Shown: positions 12,183 to 22,836 of the stretch, one piece after another | Numbering within the stretch: position 1 is the stretch's first letter | Layout of the letters: each line of letters opens with the position of its first letter | Position numbers and translations under genes: made by a program | Assembly: GCA_036346375.1 (NCBI GenBank) | Contig: CM070508.1 | Location: forward strand, 18,916,852-18,980,851 | Direction of reading: 5' to 3' | Source: Guadua angustifolia | Taxonomy: Eukaryota > Streptophyta > Magnoliopsida > Poales > Poaceae | DNA length: 64,000 bases | The notes under the pieces: generated by a model | Seen by the model: the letters and a program-made list of their open reading frames with translations, nothing else | Database searches by the model: none | Told to the model about the DNA's origin: nothing

Positions 12183-12748
12183 AAAAGAGTAAATTACAGG
12201 TTTTTTATAAACTAACAGAAAATTATAAAATTTAGCTTCTATTTTATAAAACTATATATTTTAGAAGAACTTGTTTCCTAAAACTACAGGTTTTTTGTAG
12301 AAATTATCAGAAAACTACAGATTTTAAGACAATTTGAATTATAAAACTATAGGTTTTAGAATTAATTATTTATTATAACAGATGAGACAATCTAGGCTTA
12401 TATAATAGCCTAACGCGTGATTGAAACGGGAAATAAGGGCATGTGAGACCGCCACATGGGCCTACACTATCAGATTTGTTATAAGAAACGACCAATTTTA
12501 AAACCTGTAGTTTTGTGAAACAATTTCTTCTAAAACCTTAGTTTTGTGATGCAAGTTTTCCTAAAATTTGTAGTTTTGTGAAATAGAAGCTAAAATTTGT
12601 ATTTTTTTAATAGTTTGTACAATAAATCTATAGTTTTGTGAAACAAATTCTTCTAAAATCTGTAGTTTTGTGAAATAGAAGCTAAAATTTGTATTTTTCT
12701 GATAGTTAGTACAAGAAACTTGTAATTTTATGAAATTTACTCTTTTGA
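12183..12748. repeat. AT-rich MITE-like sequence with inverted ends and internal repeats
   Basis: Both ends carry AAAAGAGTAAAT in inverted orientation. The interior repeats TGTAGTTTTGTGAAATAGAA at 12569 and 12661, a 92-bp step, with further degenerate copies of AAACTACAGGTTTT in both orientations. No clear target duplication was found, so the transposon class is open. Confidence 0.55.
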
Positions 12749-12999
12749 GAACTAAACCCTTTCGTGTTGTTACTGTCAAACAATGTTCCTTTTGACCGAT
12801 AGAAACCAACCGTATGCCCAAAGTGTGTGTCTTTGTGAAGAGGTTGAGCGGTATGATGCGGAATTGCTAATTTGAGTACATCAAAAACAAGTGATAGAAT
12901 CTTTTTGATTCCCCCCACTTCCCTTTCCCTCGAAGGCTCTCTCGTTACGATACTTAACGTCATTTCCTTCTCTCTTTTCTTTCCCATTCACTTCCCCTC

Positions 13000-13440
13000 A
13001 AACACAAAATAGTTTTTGTTTTTTTAAAAAAATTCTCAAATTTTTTAATAAGAAGTATTTTTAAACCATTTAAAGTAGTTTTTTAATAGAAAATTTTCAA
13101 ACCGATAATTTTTTAATTGAAACTTTTTGAATCGAAAGTTTTCAAACCAAAAGTTTTTGAATCGAAAGTTTTCAGAGTTGAAACTTTTCTATTTGAAATT
13201 TTTTGAGTTGAAACTTTATTATTTGAAAATTTTCAATTTAAAATTGTTCGAGTTGAAACTCTTTAATTTTAAACCTTTTGATTTGAATTTTTTTGAGTTG
13301 GAAACTTTCTCATTTTAAATTTTTTATTTAATTTTTTTGATTTAAAATTTTTGTAGTTGAAAATTTTGAATTGAATTTTTAATTTGAAACTGCCTATTTA
13401 ATAACTTCAAATTTAAAATTTTCAAATTTTTTTTTGTGTT
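13000..13440. repeat. Degenerate low-complexity tandem repeat of GAAACTTTT-type units
   Basis: The stretch is built of short, shifting units such as GAATCGAAAGTTTT, GAGTTGAAACTTTT and ATTTGAAAATTTT. It happens to leave a 63-codon frame at 13127-13318 with a periodic F-x-L-K-x-F pattern, which is a by-product of the repeat rather than a gene. Confidence 0.7.
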
Positions 13441-13726
13441 ATAGAGAAAGGAAGGGAAGTGTGGAAGTGAGTAGGAAAGAGGTAAGATAGAAAGCTAGAA
13501 AGTGAACGGAGAAAATGATATATGACATTTTAGGAGACTTTCCTTAATTTTTTTTATGTTCCACTGTAACCTCAAACTAGTCATACCCATTTTACAATAA
13601 CCCTTTGCAAAAATTTTCCACACCGGTCATTTATTGACATGTGGACCATTTGTTGCAGATAGGAGTGAAGGACGGTGTAGGCAAAATAGTAGATGCACGG
13701 TCTCTTCACGGTTTGACTCACGGGTA

Positions 13727-14175
13727 GGGTTGGATATCGAGTCAACTTAACTCATTAAATTAGTTAAGATAACAAGCCAATTCGACTTGACTCATTTTCT
13801 TAACGAACTGAAAGTTTAACTCGGCTCGACTCGTTAAAAATTCGAGTTAGCTCGTTAAGCTCGTTACGATGCATCTAACTATCTACTAATCAAGGTGCTA
13901 CAAAGCTTCAATATTCAATAGTTTTATGATTGTATGAGTATAGATGCAGCCGAGTTGAGAATTGGGGAATTGCGGATGTGAAATGGAGAAAAAGAATTGG
14001 GTCTAAAAGTTGAAGGAATAGGGCTAGGGTTATAGACTTATAGTGTTTTTTTTTCTGACTCGTTAAGCTCATTAGCTCGCTCGTTTAACTCGTTACTTTA
14101 ATGAGTTCAAAACTTAACTTGACTCGACTTGTTAAGGAATGAGCTCGAGTCTAATCGAGTCGAGTTTCTGAGTAC
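13727..14175. repeat. Repeat rich in GAGTC and CTCGTTAA motifs, probably a degraded MITE
   Basis: Both ends carry TCGAGTC-type blocks and the interior has many copies of CTCGTTAA or its variants. Terminal inverted repeats are too diverged to place a boundary or a target duplication. Confidence 0.4.
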
Positions 14176-14229
14176 TCGCATAAGGTTTTGAAAAGCAATG
14201 ACACAAGGAAGCAAGAATTAAAATCTCGT

Positions 14230-15480
14230 TGAGATCTCGGTTTTTGAACGTGGACGAATTTTTGATCGGTTTTTGACTTTTTTGACCAGATTTGGTCTAA
14301 TAACCCCTAAAAAAGTCATCTCTTACGAAAATTTAGAAACACTGTCAGATTTTTATAAAATTGCACATACTTTATCATGATGTGAAAAAATTATGGTACT
14401 GTCATAAGAAGTGTAGGATCATACAAAAAAATGTTTCAAAATAATTGAACTTCATTTGTTATCTTCAAAAAATAAAAAACATAATGAATATAATTAGGAC
14501 AGTAACTTTGTTAGAATTTTATAAATTTTCTCGAGTGTGATCATGATCCAAAATTTTTATGAGAGCTTAATAATTACCTAATTAGCATTCTATAAAATTT
14601 TCAAAAAATTTTAACTTTTTGTTTGTTCAATCAAATCTATGTATGTATTGAACTTCATTTGTTATATTTCAAAAATCAAAAACAGAAAGAACATAAATAG
14701 TACAGTGCAGTTGTAAGAATTTTATAAATTCACTGGAGTATGATAATGATTCAAAATTTTTATGAGATCTTAAGCATTTCCTTAGAACCCTTCTACCAAA
14801 ATTTCAAAAATTTTAAACTTTTTTTTATTATTAAAGCAAATCTATGTATTGATCACCAGGTTTTTATTAGGATGTAGCACTTTTAGAATTTTTGAAACTT
14901 CTTGGAGTTTGATCATCATATGAAAATTTTATACAAACATTAATGATACATTAAGAACATCCACAAAAATTTTCCAAATTTTCTAACGTGGTATATACCA
15001 TTTTTCATTTGGTTGAAGTTTGTCGGTATAGTTTTTATCAGGACAGTAGCACTGTTCGAATTTTTAAAAATTCATGAAACTTTATCATTATTTCATTATT
15101 TGAAAATTTTATGGAAACTTTAATGATGCATGATAACTATGCAAAAAAAATTTCAAAATTTTCTAACGTGATTTGTTTTATTTCATTCAATTTAAACTTG
15201 TCGGTCAACATTTTATCAAGACAGTTGCAATGTTTGAATTTTTAAAAATTCCTTAGATTTAATATTTATCTGAAATTTTTATGAAAACATCATTAATATG
15301 TCAGGAACATACACAAAAAATTTCAAAAATTTTCGATGTCGTTTGATTTATTTTTCGCTCGGTGCAATCTTGTCGAGATATTGGCAAAACCGGCTGAAAT
15401 TTCGGTTTTCTCGGTAGAAAAAAAATCAGGATTTGAATTTTTATTTTTGTATCTTGTCTGTGATTTATCCGAAATTTATA
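14230..15480. repeat. About five degenerate tandem units of roughly 160-220 bp
   Basis: A module recurs beginning near 14450, 14650, 14860, 15010 and 15190. Each contains, in order, AGGACAGT-like, GAATTTTTAAAAATTC-like, a TGATCAT..ATTTTTATG block, and CAAAAATTTTCAAATTTT. The ends carry TCTCGGTTTTTGA and TTTCGGTTTTCTCGG. No gene is present; the open frame on the minus strand (15301-15852) falls partly inside and shows no domain. Confidence 0.5.
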
Positions 15481-16001
15481 AATCTCGTCAAGATTTTGTT
15501 CTCGGGCCACGGACAAGATTTGGAGCAAAACGGGATTCCAGTCCTTACACGGAAGAGCATGCATTTTATAGTCACGATTCAAAGATAAAAAAAACTTTGC
15601 AATGACGTATGAAAAAAATCTAATTTCATTTTCAAGCCTGATTCTACAGCGCTCCACAACCCACGGTAACTCGATAACACACGTGAGTCCGAGAAAAGCA
15701 CCACGTCGCACGTGGTGTACTAGACCAACGCACGCCAAACAGGTGTTCGGCCAGGTAAGTTTGAAAAGTGCGGGTCTGTAGTTTTGTTGGGCTCGGGGGA
15801 GTTCGGTTCGGAGGGGCGGGCGTCGCGTCGCTCTCGCGTCCAGCAATTTCACTTTATTCTCATCTTTTCTTTTATTTCTTTCCTTATATTTATTCTTTTT
15901 ATTTCTATCAATTTCAGTAACATCTCTTCGAAAGGTTTTACATAGAGATTAGAGAGAGAATTTTTTTTAAGAGATTATCATTTCAAATCTCTTTTAAAGA
16001 G
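15481..16001. other. Intergenic sequence, no feature recognised
   Basis: Moderately GC-rich up to 15840 and then T-rich. Nothing beyond chance open frames is visible. Confidence 0.5.
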
Positions 16002-16384
16002 GGGGACATATCCAGTGCAATCAGGCACTTTGGTGCAATCACCGTGCAATCCAACTAAGAAAAGTTTTAAAAAATTCTGAAAAAAATCGTGGATGTACAT
16101 CTCATCTTACCCCATTTACATATAAAATTTCATGATCAAATTCGTTCTGTGCTTAAAGTTACAAAAAAGATAAATTTAAGGTGCATTTGAACTATTCAAG
16201 TTTGTCAGAAATTTATTTTTTATATTACTCTTAACATAGGATGAATTTGATCATAAAATTTTATATGTAGATGGAGTAAGATGAGATGTACATCTACGAT
16301 TTTTTTTCAGAATTTTTTGAAACTTTTCTTAGTTGGATTATACAGTGATTGCACCAAAGTGCTGATTGTACTGGATATGTCCTC
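16002..16384. mobile_element. Mutator-like MITE upstream of the isomerase gene
   Basis: The ends are GGGGACATATCC and GGATATGTCCTC, followed inward by inverted copies of GTGCAATCA..CACTTTGGTGC. The element is flanked by TTTAAAGAG at 15993-16001 and 16385-16393, a 9-bp target duplication. Its inner arms match those of the element at 4878-5335 (AATCCAACTAAGAAAAGTTT), so the two are the same family with different outer ends. Confidence 0.85.
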
Positions 16385-16421
16385 TTTAAAGAGACTTAAA
16401 ATCTATCTGCAATGAGATTTA

Positions 16422-16652
16422 GGCCCAGTTTGGGAGAGCTCTAGCTCCCAGCTCCAGCTCAGAGCTAGAACTTATAGGCTAAAATAAAGTGAATTAAGTT
16501 TATATTTTTAGTCTAAAATGTAAACAAAATGATCTACCTAAATACTTTTAATGTACCCACAGCTCCAGCTCCACAAATTTCTGGAGTTAGAAATACCCTA
16601 CTCCATCAACTCTACAGATTTTAGTGGAGCTGGAGCTATCCCAAACACCCCC
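16422..16652. mobile_element. Tourist-like MITE at the isomerase promoter
   Basis: It shares TAGGCTAAAATAAAGTGAAT and CCCACAGCTCCAGC with the element at 9105-9335. The ends are GGCCCAGTTTGGGA and TCCCAAACACCCCC. A TTA precedes it and CTA follows, so the 3-bp duplication has probably decayed. It ends 121 bp before the isomerase start codon. Confidence 0.75.
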
Positions 16653-16773
16653 TAGAGCTGAAAGACGCCACTGGAGATAATCCCACGGCCACACCGACCG
16701 AGCGCACTCGCTAAAGCACCTAGGAACTCCACAAATACACAAGCCGCATCGATCTGATCTTCTTCTTCCTCCC

Positions 16774-19364
16774 ATGGCGGCATCGGCGGCGCGCTCCCTC
16801 GTGCTCCTATCGTCCGCGGACCTCGGCCTCGGCCTCAGGAGCGGCGCCTCTCGCCTCGCGGTCCCCTCCTCGCCGGGGCGGTTCCCCAGGTCGGCGCTCG
16901 CCTTCCGCGGGCGCTCCTCCTTCGCCGCAGCCGCCGCCGTGATGGGGAAGGCCGGCACCGTCGACGCCGATGCGGGGATGGACGCCGTCCAGCGCCGCCT
17001 CATGTTTGAGGACGAGTGAGTGCCCCGCCCCCATCTCGTCACGCCAACTTGGTCGTACTCTGCTGTTGTGGGATTGCGGTGGCGTGCCTGTTTGAGCTGT
17101 TGTTAGGTTTGTGGGTTTCGGATTGGTGCGTTGCTCGGTATTGCACGCTAGGGCGGTGGTATGAACAGCAATATGAAAGTGCTGTGTGCGAGGTGCTCAC
17201 TTTTTGCGCAGGATCAAAGCAATATAACTGAATTTGTGGCTGTTAGGATAATTTCTTTCGAGGATTTGACGATAAACTGCCGTACTTTTCCCTTGGGTAT
17301 GCTTAGCAAACGTCTGTGATTCTTTTCCTTGCATATCTAGCTTGATGCTGTTAGTAGATTGACATATTCTGGTTAAGCAGTGACAAAATTAAAACTGAAA
17401 AGGGTTCTAGTTAGTCGCTTCCATTTCATCTCTTGACAGTGAAACTGAAGAATTCATTTTACCACGCAGGTGTATTTTAGTGGATGAACAGGACAATGTC
17501 ATCGGCCACGAGTCTAAGTATAACTGTACGCATTAGTCCTTTCCTATATTATTGTGTGGTTCTGTTTGATCGGTGTTGCCCTTATACATGTAATCTAGGG
17601 CCATTACCTTGCCTTTGCCTTTATGCATCATGCTATTCCAAACAAAATTAGCACAAAGTGTAATGCAATCATGAATAGATGAAACTATGGCCAACTAAAA
17701 GAAACAACACCAAAGCAAATCCTTACGTTTATTTAGCTTTAGCTATAATTACAACTTATGAGATAAACCCATAAGATATTGATTAGTTTCACTTTTAGAG
17801 CATAGAACATGGGCAATATGGGCAGTTGATGAGTTTGACAGAACACTATTTCCAGCCAAGGCAAACTTTAGGTGGAACTTTGAAGCACATACAACAAGAT
17901 GACAAAATGAAATGAGCACTAGCTCAGCAATGACTAGCTACAACTTTGTTCTAATTGTATGGATATTTGCATGCTTTACTGATTGGTAGCTTGTCACCTT
18001 TTCCACTGAAAACTTAGCATTGAAGTATCAATTTTTACCAGCTATTGCACTGGTTTCTTAATTTCAATCTCTCCATAAATTTTAGGCCATCTCATGGAAA
18101 AGATAGAATCTGGGCATGTCCTTCACAGAGCATTCAGTGTTTTCCTTTTCAACTCCAAATACGAGTTGTTGCTTCAGGTATATGCACAATAATAAATATG
18201 TTTGTCTTTCTTTAAGATGTATCATGATTATGATCCATTTTGTTGTGTTTCCCAATCAAATAGAACATGCAATTTTTTTGCTTTTTGGGGTTGGAGCAAG
18301 CTTAGCTTGATTAAGAATGAAAAATCACAGCTTGTTTTCTAGGTGTGTTTGAGTGATTAATTCTAGTTTGGGTTGGGATGGCTCATAACTCAGGCTGAAA
18401 AAGATCAAGCTCAGATGTATCATGTACTAGAGGAACATGGCTTAGATGGGCTCGTCATGAAACTGGAGTTGGGGTAGTAGAGGAACTTGGGTTAGATGGG
18501 CTCGTGATGAAGCTGGTGCTTGGGTAGCTAGTCAAATAATAGTGCAATATTTTGCATGTGCATATATTAAGTGTAAGTTTATAGCTTGGCTCAGCTTAAG
18601 TTCAACTTGAATTAGAATCAAGCTTAGTTTGCTTTGTTGTAATTCTATTTAGTGTGAAGCCCAAATCTGGTCCAATCATGCTTAGCTGGTTGATCTAAAG
18701 TTTTCCTTTTTCTGGGCATATTTGCTGCTTCTTGGGTTTTCTAAATGTTCAAACCTCTTTTCTGACATAGAATTTCTGTATTGAAGAAATCCTCTGAAAA
18801 TAGATGAGATAACTATATTCATTGTTCCTCTTGAATTATTTGAAATGTGCATAGTCATGCAATAACCACAGTTATAATCTTCATCAAAAAGCGATCATTC
18901 TTGCTCCTGATTATTGCATACAGTAGTACCATATTTCAGTTTACAGGAGCAGCATTATTGATCACTCTTGATTAGTTGATTTACGTGATGGCTATCACCT
19001 ATCATGGAGAATCATGAACATCTCTGTTGTAAAAATCATTGGCACTTCTACGAAAGATTTTGTAGATCTAACCTTCTAGGTGCATTATTAATCATTTTCA
19101 TGTTAAACCCCCTCGTCAGAGGGTGCAATTTCCAGTTCCACACCCAAGTTTAGCCTGTGACCCTACATTTGGCTGAATGCAAGAAAAATTTTTTTATCAA
19201 GTTTTTCAGTCAGTTCATGCTGGTAACCAAGCAGGAACCAGTGCTACCCATGAAACTACGAAAATGTTATGCAGTCCTATGCTAGTTTTAGGAATCTTCA
19301 ATGAATCTATGGTAAATTAGGTCATACTGAAGCATTGAATGTTCAGCTTTGTACTTTGCCATGT

Positions 19365-19414
<50 letters not shown>

Positions 19415-20339
19415 ACTGCTTCGTAGCATATGAATCAACAGTTCAAAACACACTACAAAGAAATAGTTTGACACCCTAGACATGACTTACAATTTCTCCT
19501 GCCTTTGCTTACTACATTTCTGCACTAGCTTATCAAATACATATTCCTTAAGTTTGTTCATCATAGACAATTTTGTAATGTTATATCCTTTACAGCAAAG
19601 GTCTGCGACGAAAGTGACATTTCCACTTGCCTGGACAAACACATGCTGTAGCCACCCTCTGTACCGTGAGTCTGAGCTCATTGAGGAGAAGTGCCTAGGT
19701 ACACCTTTCTGCCATGAAAAGTGGAGAACAAACCCATACCACTATTTGCACCATCCAAACTGTTACTTCCACCCTACTGAATACCAGTTGCAATCTTGTC
19801 TTTCAATTCAGGGGTCAGAAATGCAGCGCAGCGGAAGCTATTTGATGAACTTGGAATACAGGCTGACGACTTACCTGTTGACCAATTCATTCCGCTCGGG
19901 AGGATGCTCTACAAGGCTCCATCCGATGGAAAATGGGGTGAACATGAGTGTAAACACTTGCCCTCTGTCCATACCTGATGTATTCCTGGATTTCATGCTA
20001 TTTTGTTTAGTTCTTTGTTGTCCTCTGCGCATTTTCAAGCATCGTCTTACGGATGTTAGGATTCGTCGGTCTCATCATTTCATTTCAGTGGATTACCTCC
20101 TGTTCATGGTTCGTGACGTGAATCTTAGTCCGAATCCCGAAGAAGTGGCCGATGTCAAGTACGTGAACCGCGATCAGCTGAAGCAGTTTATCAAGAAAGC
20201 AGATGCTGGGGGAGACGGCATTAAGCTAACACCTTGGTTCAGGCTGGTGGTCGACAACTTCCTCATGGGCTGGTGGGATCATGTTGAGCAAGGGACTCTG
20301 GAGGAGGCCGCAGACATGGAAACCATTCATAAGTTGTAG
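16774..20339 (+). CDS. IDI: Isopentenyl-diphosphate Delta-isomerase (type I), complete, six exons
   Basis: Exons are 16774-17015, 17470-17525, 18086-18177, 19596-19698, 19812-19949 and 20089-20339, all with GT-AG introns. They total 882 nt, or 293 residues. The enzyme interconverts isopentenyl and dimethylallyl diphosphate, the precursors of all isoprenoids. The Nudix-fold core is clear: NTCCSHP holds the catalytic cysteine (Cys148) and WGEHELDY holds the acidic residues (Glu208, Glu210) matching the catalytic site of the E. coli enzyme. Residues 1-56 are rich in Ala, Ser and Arg with few acids, like a plastid or mitochondrial transit peptide. Met57 (MGKAG) would give a short form without it, as in plants that use alternative starts. 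The C-terminal HKL resembles a peroxisomal PTS1 signal reported for plant isomerases. The frame is intact. Targeting is inferred, not shown. Confidence 0.96.
19367..19410. repeat. (TA)22 microsatellite in intron 3 of the isomerase gene
   Basis: An uninterrupted 44-bp TA run in intron 18178-19595, likely to vary in length between individuals. Confidence 0.95.
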
Positions 20340-21712
20340 AATGTAGTTCACTAAGCACTGTTGTTACTCCTTGAGAAATAACCACTCGCTGTTCATGTGG
20401 GTGCACATCTTGTAACAACTGAGTTCGACATGCAAATAATCTATAAAGAAATACTAGAGCGTTCATGCATGTTTTATGTCTTCCATGTTTATTGAGGCTG
20501 AGAACTTTCTCAATTCGGAAGCTTTGAGTTCTCTGCAGGAAATACGGAAAATGATATGGGCCGGGCGCCCGATGGTGGGCCGTTCGCCGCCCACTCAAAC
20601 AGTGAATCAATTGGGCAGTTCCACTTTCGGTCGTGGCTTGAATAAAGCTGAGAGCACGAACACAATAAAACTGGAGAGAGATGCTTTGAGTAATTACTTT
20701 TCTAGATGACCAGAATAAGCAATGCCTTCTCTGTTGTTTTGTGGCAACTTCACTTATAGCAGGGGTTATCCCATCGACTAATGATGAACTGCGCTTTCTT
20801 TGGATCGAGACTTACCGATTTCCCGTCGAAACCCCGTGCAAACTATGTTGTCATAATTTAACCGTATCATCTATCATATCAAACGAGAGCTAGCTTTGAG
20901 ATGTCAGTATAATTTATGGTATGTTGACCAAACAGTTAGGATCAAGGAACATGCATGAAAGGACCATACCAGCTACCGATCGAGCTCGGTGACACATACA
21001 ACGCATGGCATAGCTCGGTACTCTAGCTGATTCCAGATTGAAGAAGCCTCGTGATTAACGACGGCGAAGGGACAGGAAATTAAATACGGTTGTAGAAACC
21101 AGCCGGATCTGGGCTTGCAGCGCGAGCCAAGATGCCGACGGGAACGAGACGCGCGCACTCCACGACGCCTGCCGTCGCCGTCCATCGGAGCAGAGCGGTC
21201 TGCTCTCTGTAGTGCGAATGCGCGCTGCGATAGTGGAGTGGACGACGCAAGAAACTTGCCACTCCTACATGCGCGACAAAAGAAACTTTGCAAGAACCCC
21301 AGAGAATAATATATCCGACCGGCACGTGGAGATACAGAGCGGCAGCACCTCCTCGCCACACTATGAGATCGAAAATGGCGCCGCACAAGAACAAAAAATA
21401 TCGTGTAAATCTTTGTATAATTAGCGGCACGGTGCTGTTAGAGGTTCCGTACGTTTACAACACATGATTTCTGCATGAATTTCGTTCCCTACGAAATATC
21501 GGGTCTCTGAAGGATAATCGTATGTGAGGCGAACACACAATCATACGAATACAATCACACCACATGTAAGTTACTTTCCATGCATCTAATTCCAAAGAAC
21601 AGGAACGAAACTAGTTTCAGGGTGGATCACTTAAAGAGTCGGGAGAGCAGAAAAAGGATTAATCAATGGATGCTGTCGCGGTCCAGCACCGAGCACCTGC
21701 CACCAAACACGA
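20340..21712. other. 3' flank of the isomerase gene and gene-free DNA
   Basis: The first 100-200 bp after the stop codon should hold the 3'UTR. GC-rich open frames near 21000-21430 overlap on both strands but carry no recognisable domain, start context or splice pattern, so they are not called as genes. Confidence 0.5.
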
Positions 21713-21715
21713 TTA

Positions 21716-22143
21716 GGGTGCGTTTGGTTAGGTGTACGAGGGTGAACCGAACCGTTTCGTACAGGATTTGATTCTGTCTCTGTGTTTAGTTGGCTGAACG
21801 GAACCATTTGGTACAGGATGAGATGATACAGATTTTTGAAATATTATAAAAAGATACTGCACCATCCCATACGTATAATTTGGCTGAACCAATCGGTTCA
21901 GGACAGGATCGTTCACTCGCACCATCCCTCAAACCAACCTCAGCCCTCAATCCAATCTCATCCCTTCAACCAAACATCATCTCGTACCATCCTGTATCAT
22001 TTCATCCAAATAACCAAACAAAATCTTGTATCATTCTATTCAGACAACCAAATATCTTTCCTGTACCATCTCATCCAGAATCATCTCATACATCCTGTAT
22101 CATCTTATCCCATTCATCCTCGTACACCCAACCAAACGCACCC
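21716..22143. mobile_element. Tourist-like MITE
   Basis: The ends are GGGTGCGTTTGGTTAGGTGT and ACACCCAACCAAACGCACCC, nearly perfect over 25 bp. TTA flanks both sides (21713-21715 and 22144-22146). The 428-bp interior is a set of degenerate CATCCTGTATCATCTCATCC-like units. The Tat element inserted only 10 bp to its right. Confidence 0.92.
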
Positions 22144-22153
22144 TTAAACGAGC

Positions 22154-22800
22154 TGTTTACACTAGAATTTGGCAATCGTAATAGAAAATCGGCAAAATGC
22201 ACAAATTTGGATAGCACACGAAGTATCTCTGGAAAGTTTGGATAATGTACGGCAAGCTTTTGGGAACAGGAGTCCGGTTAGGAAACTATAGCCGACTCGG
22301 AGTATGTTGTCGTAACCGAGCAGGACTCGGATCGGCTAAACAGGTATATAAGGCGTACCAAGGCTGCTGGAAGAAAAAACAACAATCACAAATCACATCT
22401 GCTAGTTTGTCTTAGCTTTTAGTCTTTTAGTTCTGTAATCGCTCCTTTGTAAGTCGATATTGATCAAATAAAGTTGCGAATCGCCGATTGTTTGGTCATC
22501 ATCGATTTCTTCAGGTTTGATTCGTTCTGTCTTGTTGCGCATCGCCTTTTTAGAATCAATCTGCCTTTTACCCCTCGGATTAGTCTTAATCGACTAGTCT
22601 AGTTATCTTTCTAATCGGCTTTTCGGCTGATTTTTGTCTTAGCCGATTTGCATCTGGAAATCGGCTTGATTGAGTTTCACAACTCTACTCCTTATCGATT
22701 GCAGGGTCAAATCGATTGGCACGCTCGCGCAAAACTTGAACCCAGCGTTCGTCTAGTGTGTTGCAGGCCAGAAACCCCCTTCACGTTTTTGGCGTCAACA
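22154..22800 (+). repeat. 5' LTR of the Tat-lineage element
   Basis: 647 bp, TG..CA. It contains a TATA box (TATATAAG, 22345-22352) and an AATAAA at 22467-22472 that can serve as the polyadenylation signal. The motif ATCGGCT and its complement AGCCGAT recur in the LTR and throughout the internal region. Confidence 0.95.
22345..22352 (+). promoter_or_regulatory. TATA box of the Tat element 5' LTR
   Basis: TATATAAG within the LTR; the same motif is present in the 3' LTR at 33354-33360. Confidence 0.6.
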
Positions 22801-22836
22801 CATTTTTGGCACGCCCGGTGGGACAAGATCGGAAAG

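Noticed and set aside
15301..15852. 183-codon open frame on the minus strand
   Set aside because: It starts in ordinary intergenic DNA and ends in the degenerate tandem array; no domain or splice support.
16587..17042. 151-codon open frame on the minus strand
   Set aside because: It is antisense to isomerase exon 1 and extends into a MITE.
20973..21430. Overlapping open frames of 116-137 codons downstream of isomerase
   Set aside because: They overlap on both strands, show no domain, and have no promoter or splice pattern.
22648..22836. Gag start inside the LTR
   Set aside because: The frame is open there, but the first 51 codons lie in the LTR and the next 12 cover the primer-binding region; the Met at 22837 is preferred.
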